Source: Pseudomonas frederiksbergensis (GTDB lineage Bacteria; Pseudomonadota; Gammaproteobacteria; Pseudomonadales; Pseudomonadaceae). From it: 64,000 nucleotides of DNA. Made by a program: the position numbers and the translations under genes. The stretch is from NCBI RefSeq assembly GCF_001952935.1, contig NZ_CP018319.1, forward strand, positions 1,849,501 to 1,913,500, read 5' to 3'. The notes under the pieces were generated by a model, which worked only from the letters and a program-made list of their open reading frames with translations, was not told the DNA's origin and searched no databases. Positions 61,964 through 64,000 of the stretch are shown here, one piece after another (the stretch's first letter is position 1; each line of letters opens with the position of its first letter).

Positions 61964-62429
61964 TTGAGTGATGCCCTGGCTTTGTTTTTATGTAGCGGCA
62001 GAGTGTGAAAGCGCCGACAAACGACAATGTTTGTTCAGACGATTTCCGGGCCCGCGCATTTAATGACTGATGTTTCCCCAGGAAAGCCATCAGCCGGTAC
62101 ACCTGTCTTTTTTGACCGGTTGCACCTTGGGCGCGAATGCTATTCAACAAAGCAAATAAGGTGCAACCAGTTTCGAGCGAATAAGTTGCACCTAGTCGGA
62201 TTTACTTGAAAAAAGCCTGTTTTTGCTCCCTTTTAGCGCAGTCCTGACGGTTTACTAGAAGCAAAAGCACCAAGCAGGAGCAGTACATTCGTACCGGAAT
62301 TTATTTCCTGACGAGCTGCGTATTATTCCGACAAAAAAAGGGTTGCACCCGGTTGCACCTCGACGGTTGCGCGGCTAATCTTGCCGCCAGCTGATGCCAC
62401 GCGGTCGTGGCAAACATGAGGATAAAAAT
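61964..62429. promoter_or_regulatory. putP-putA intergenic control region with PutA-type sites
   Basis: 466 bases between divergent genes. GTTGCA, the core that E. coli PutA binds, occurs five times: 62119-62124, 62162-62167 (minus), 62185-62190, 62342-62347 and 62352-62357. Most copies are extended to GGTTGCACC. A near-copy, GGTTGCGCGG, follows at 62365. The last two are tandem at 10-base spacing. Autoregulation of both genes by PutA is expected. Confidence 0.85.
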
Positions 62430-64000
62430 ATGGCTACCACCACCCTTGGGGTCAAACTTGACGACCCGACCCGCGAGCGCCTCAAGGCCGCCGCGACCTC
62501 GATTGATCGCACGCCACACTGGCTGATCAAGCAGGCAATTTTCAATTACCTGGAAAAACTCGAGGGTGGTGCAACCCTGTCCGAGCTGAACGGTTTGAAC
62601 GGCAAGGAAGTTGACGAAGCGGGCGAGATCCACGTCGATCACGCGCATCAGTGCTTCCTGGAGTTCGCTGAAAGCATCTTGCCGCAATCGGTGCTGCGCG
62701 CTTCGATCACCGCCGCTTACCGTCGCCCTGAGCCGGAAGTGGTGCCGATGCTGATCGAGCAGGCTCGCCTGCCAGCCTCGATGGCCGAAGCCACCAACAA
62801 GCTCGCCGCCTCGATTGCCGAAAAACTGCGCAATCAGAAAAGCGCCGGCGGCCGTGCCGGAATTGTTCAGGGCCTGTTGCAGGAATTTTCCCTGTCGTCC
62901 CAGGAAGGCGTGGCCCTGATGTGCCTGGCCGAAGCGCTGTTGCGTATCCCGGACAAAGGCACGCGTGATGCATTGATTCGCGACAAGATCAGCACCGGCA
63001 ACTGGCACCCGCACTTGGGCAACAGCCCGTCGCTGTTCGTCAACGCCGCCACCTGGGGCTTGCTGCTGACCGGCAAACTGGTCGCCACCCACAACGAAGC
63101 CGGCCTGACATCGTCCTTGAGCCGCATCATCGGCAAGAGCGGCGAGCCGATGATTCGCAAGGGCGTCGACATGGCCATGCGCCTGATGGGCGAGCAGTTC
63201 GTCACCGGCGAAACCATCGCCGAAGCCCTGGCCAACGCCAGCAAGTTCGAAGCCAAAGGCTTCCGCTATTCCTACGACATGCTGGGTGAAGCCGCACTCA
63301 CCGAGCACGACGCCCAGAAGTACCTGGCCTCGTACGAACAAGCCATCCACTCGATCGGCAAAGCGTCCCACGGTCGTGGGATTTATGAAGGTCCTGGCAT
63401 TTCCATCAAGCTGTCGGCACTGCACCCGCGTTACAGCCGTGCGCAGTACGAGCGCGTGATGGACGAGTTGTACCCGCGCCTGCTGTCGCTGACCCTGCTG
63501 GCCAAGCAATACGACATCGGCCTGAACATCGACGCCGAAGAAGCCGACCGCCTCGAGTTGTCGCTGGATCTGCTGGAGCGCCTGTGCTTCGAGCCGCAAC
63601 TGACCGGCTGGAACGGCATCGGTTTCGTGATCCAGGCTTATCAAAAGCGTTGCCCGTACGTGATCGATTACGTGATCGACCTGGCTCGTCGCAGCCGTCA
63701 TCGCCTGATGATCCGCCTGGTAAAAGGCGCGTACTGGGACAGCGAAATCAAGCGCGCCCAGGTCGAAGGCCTGGAAGGCTATCCGGTCTACACCCGCAAG
63801 GTGTACACCGACGTTTCCTACATCGCCTGCGCTCGCAAATTGCTGTCGGTGCCGGAAGTCATCTACCCGCAGTTCGCCACGCACAACGCCCATACCCTGT
63901 CGGCCATTTACCACATCGCCGGTCAGAACTATTACCCCGGCCAGTACGAGTTCCAGTGCCTGCACGGCATGGGAGAACCGCTGTACGAACAGGTTGTAGG
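62430..64000 (+). CDS. putA: Bifunctional proline dehydrogenase / P5C dehydrogenase, 5' part
   Basis: The first 523 codons; the frame is still open at the window end (the full protein is normally about 1300 residues). PutA oxidises proline to glutamate and, without proline, represses put genes. Residues 1-47 form the ribbon-helix-helix DNA-binding domain (TTTLGVKLDDPTRERLKAA, then PHWLIKQAIFNYLEKL), consistent with the upstream GTTGCA sites. The proline dehydrogenase barrel follows, with KLSALHPRYSRAQ, LNIDAEEADRLELSL, RLMIRLVKGAYWDSEIKRAQ and YPQFATHNAHT. ATG at 62430 preceded by AGGA. Confidence 0.96.
   Translation, partial: MATTTLGVKLDDPTRERLKAAATSIDRTPHWLIKQAIFNYLEKLEGGATLSELNGLNGKEVDEAGEIHVDHAHQCFLEFAESILPQSVLRASITAAYRRPEPEVVPMLIEQARLPASMAEATNKLAASIAEKLRNQKSAGGRAGIVQGLLQEFSLSSQEGVALMCLAEALLRIPDKGTRDALIRDKISTGNWHPHLGNSPSLFVNAATWGLLLTGKLVATHNEAGLTSSLSRIIGKSGEPMIRKGVDMAMRLMGEQFVTGETIAEALANASKFEAKGFRYSYDMLGEAALTEHDAQKYLASYEQAIHSIGKASHGRGIYEGPGISIKLSALHPRYSRAQYERVMDELYPRLLSLTLLAKQYDIGLNIDAEEADRLELSLDLLERLCFEPQLTGWNGIGFVIQAYQKRCPYVIDYVIDLARRSRHRLMIRLVKGAYWDSEIKRAQVEGLEGYPVYTRKVYTDVSYIACARKLLSVPEVIYPQFATHNAHTLSAIYHIAGQNYYPGQYEFQCLHGMGEPLYEQVV

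Noticed and set aside
62301..63965. 554-codon frame antisense to putA
   Set aside because: putA is clearly coding on the plus strand with recognised motifs.

Overview
The window is a chromosomal segment of a fluorescent-group Pseudomonas (P. fluorescens/koreensis type). The evidence is high GC, the gene order parE-yqiA-cpdA-DUF1249-nudF, the full Pseudomonas LPS-core cluster from hldE to waaF followed by glnE-aceE-aceF-dipA-msrA, a linked putP/putA pair, and many Pseudomonas REP/BIME-type inverted repeats between genes. I recognised species relationships from memory of gene order and protein motifs; no database search was possible.

Layout. 1-3020 (minus): 5' end of parE, then yqiA, cpdA (TTG start), a DUF1249 gene and nudF. 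3250-3996 (plus): an RsiV/DUF3298-type lipoprotein. 3965-7553 (minus): cytX and thiC with a TPP riboswitch. 7749-9188 (plus): a tolC-type outer-membrane channel. 9363-11557 (minus): waaA and a LysR regulator. 11661-15218 (plus): an SMR transporter, an FAD oxidoreductase overlapping an aldo/keto reductase, and a protein with a Nudix-like box. 15331-35397 is an LPS core/lipid A block: hldE, msbA, a kinase-like toluene-tolerance protein (plus), waaL, a GT2, ssg, dnpA, mig-14, wapH, a carbamoyltransferase, a small YceK-like lipoprotein, then four kinase-type genes, waaG, waaC and waaF. Most genes from waaF down to the first kinase gene, and from the carbamoyltransferase to ssg, overlap by 1-16 bases, so they are probably translationally coupled. 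35690-43649: glnE (minus), then aceE-aceF (plus), with a striking set of palindromes ahead of aceE. 43936-50168: a PhoD-like phosphatase, dipA (GAF-PAS-GGDEF-EAL), msrA, and rlmJ (minus).

50478-60114 (all minus) is an accessory region. It holds a DUF6124/DUF3077-like small gene with a structured leader, then a type VI secretion effector island: vgrG with a four-cysteine tail, a DUF4123 adaptor, a 1587-residue Rhs protein with a variable toxin tail, its immunity gene, and a second displaced toxin-tail/immunity pair homologous to the first. This AT-rich end of the island is the most unusual part of the window. 60479-64000: putP (minus) and the first 523 codons of putA (plus), separated by a 466-base control region carrying five GTTGCA motifs typical of PutA operators.

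How the parts fit: most of the window is core metabolism and envelope biogenesis (LPS heptose/Kdo/phosphate assembly, lipid A flipping, O-antigen ligation, pyruvate dehydrogenase). The Rhs island is the interbacterial-competition module. No tRNA, rRNA, CRISPR array, integrase or insertion sequence was seen.
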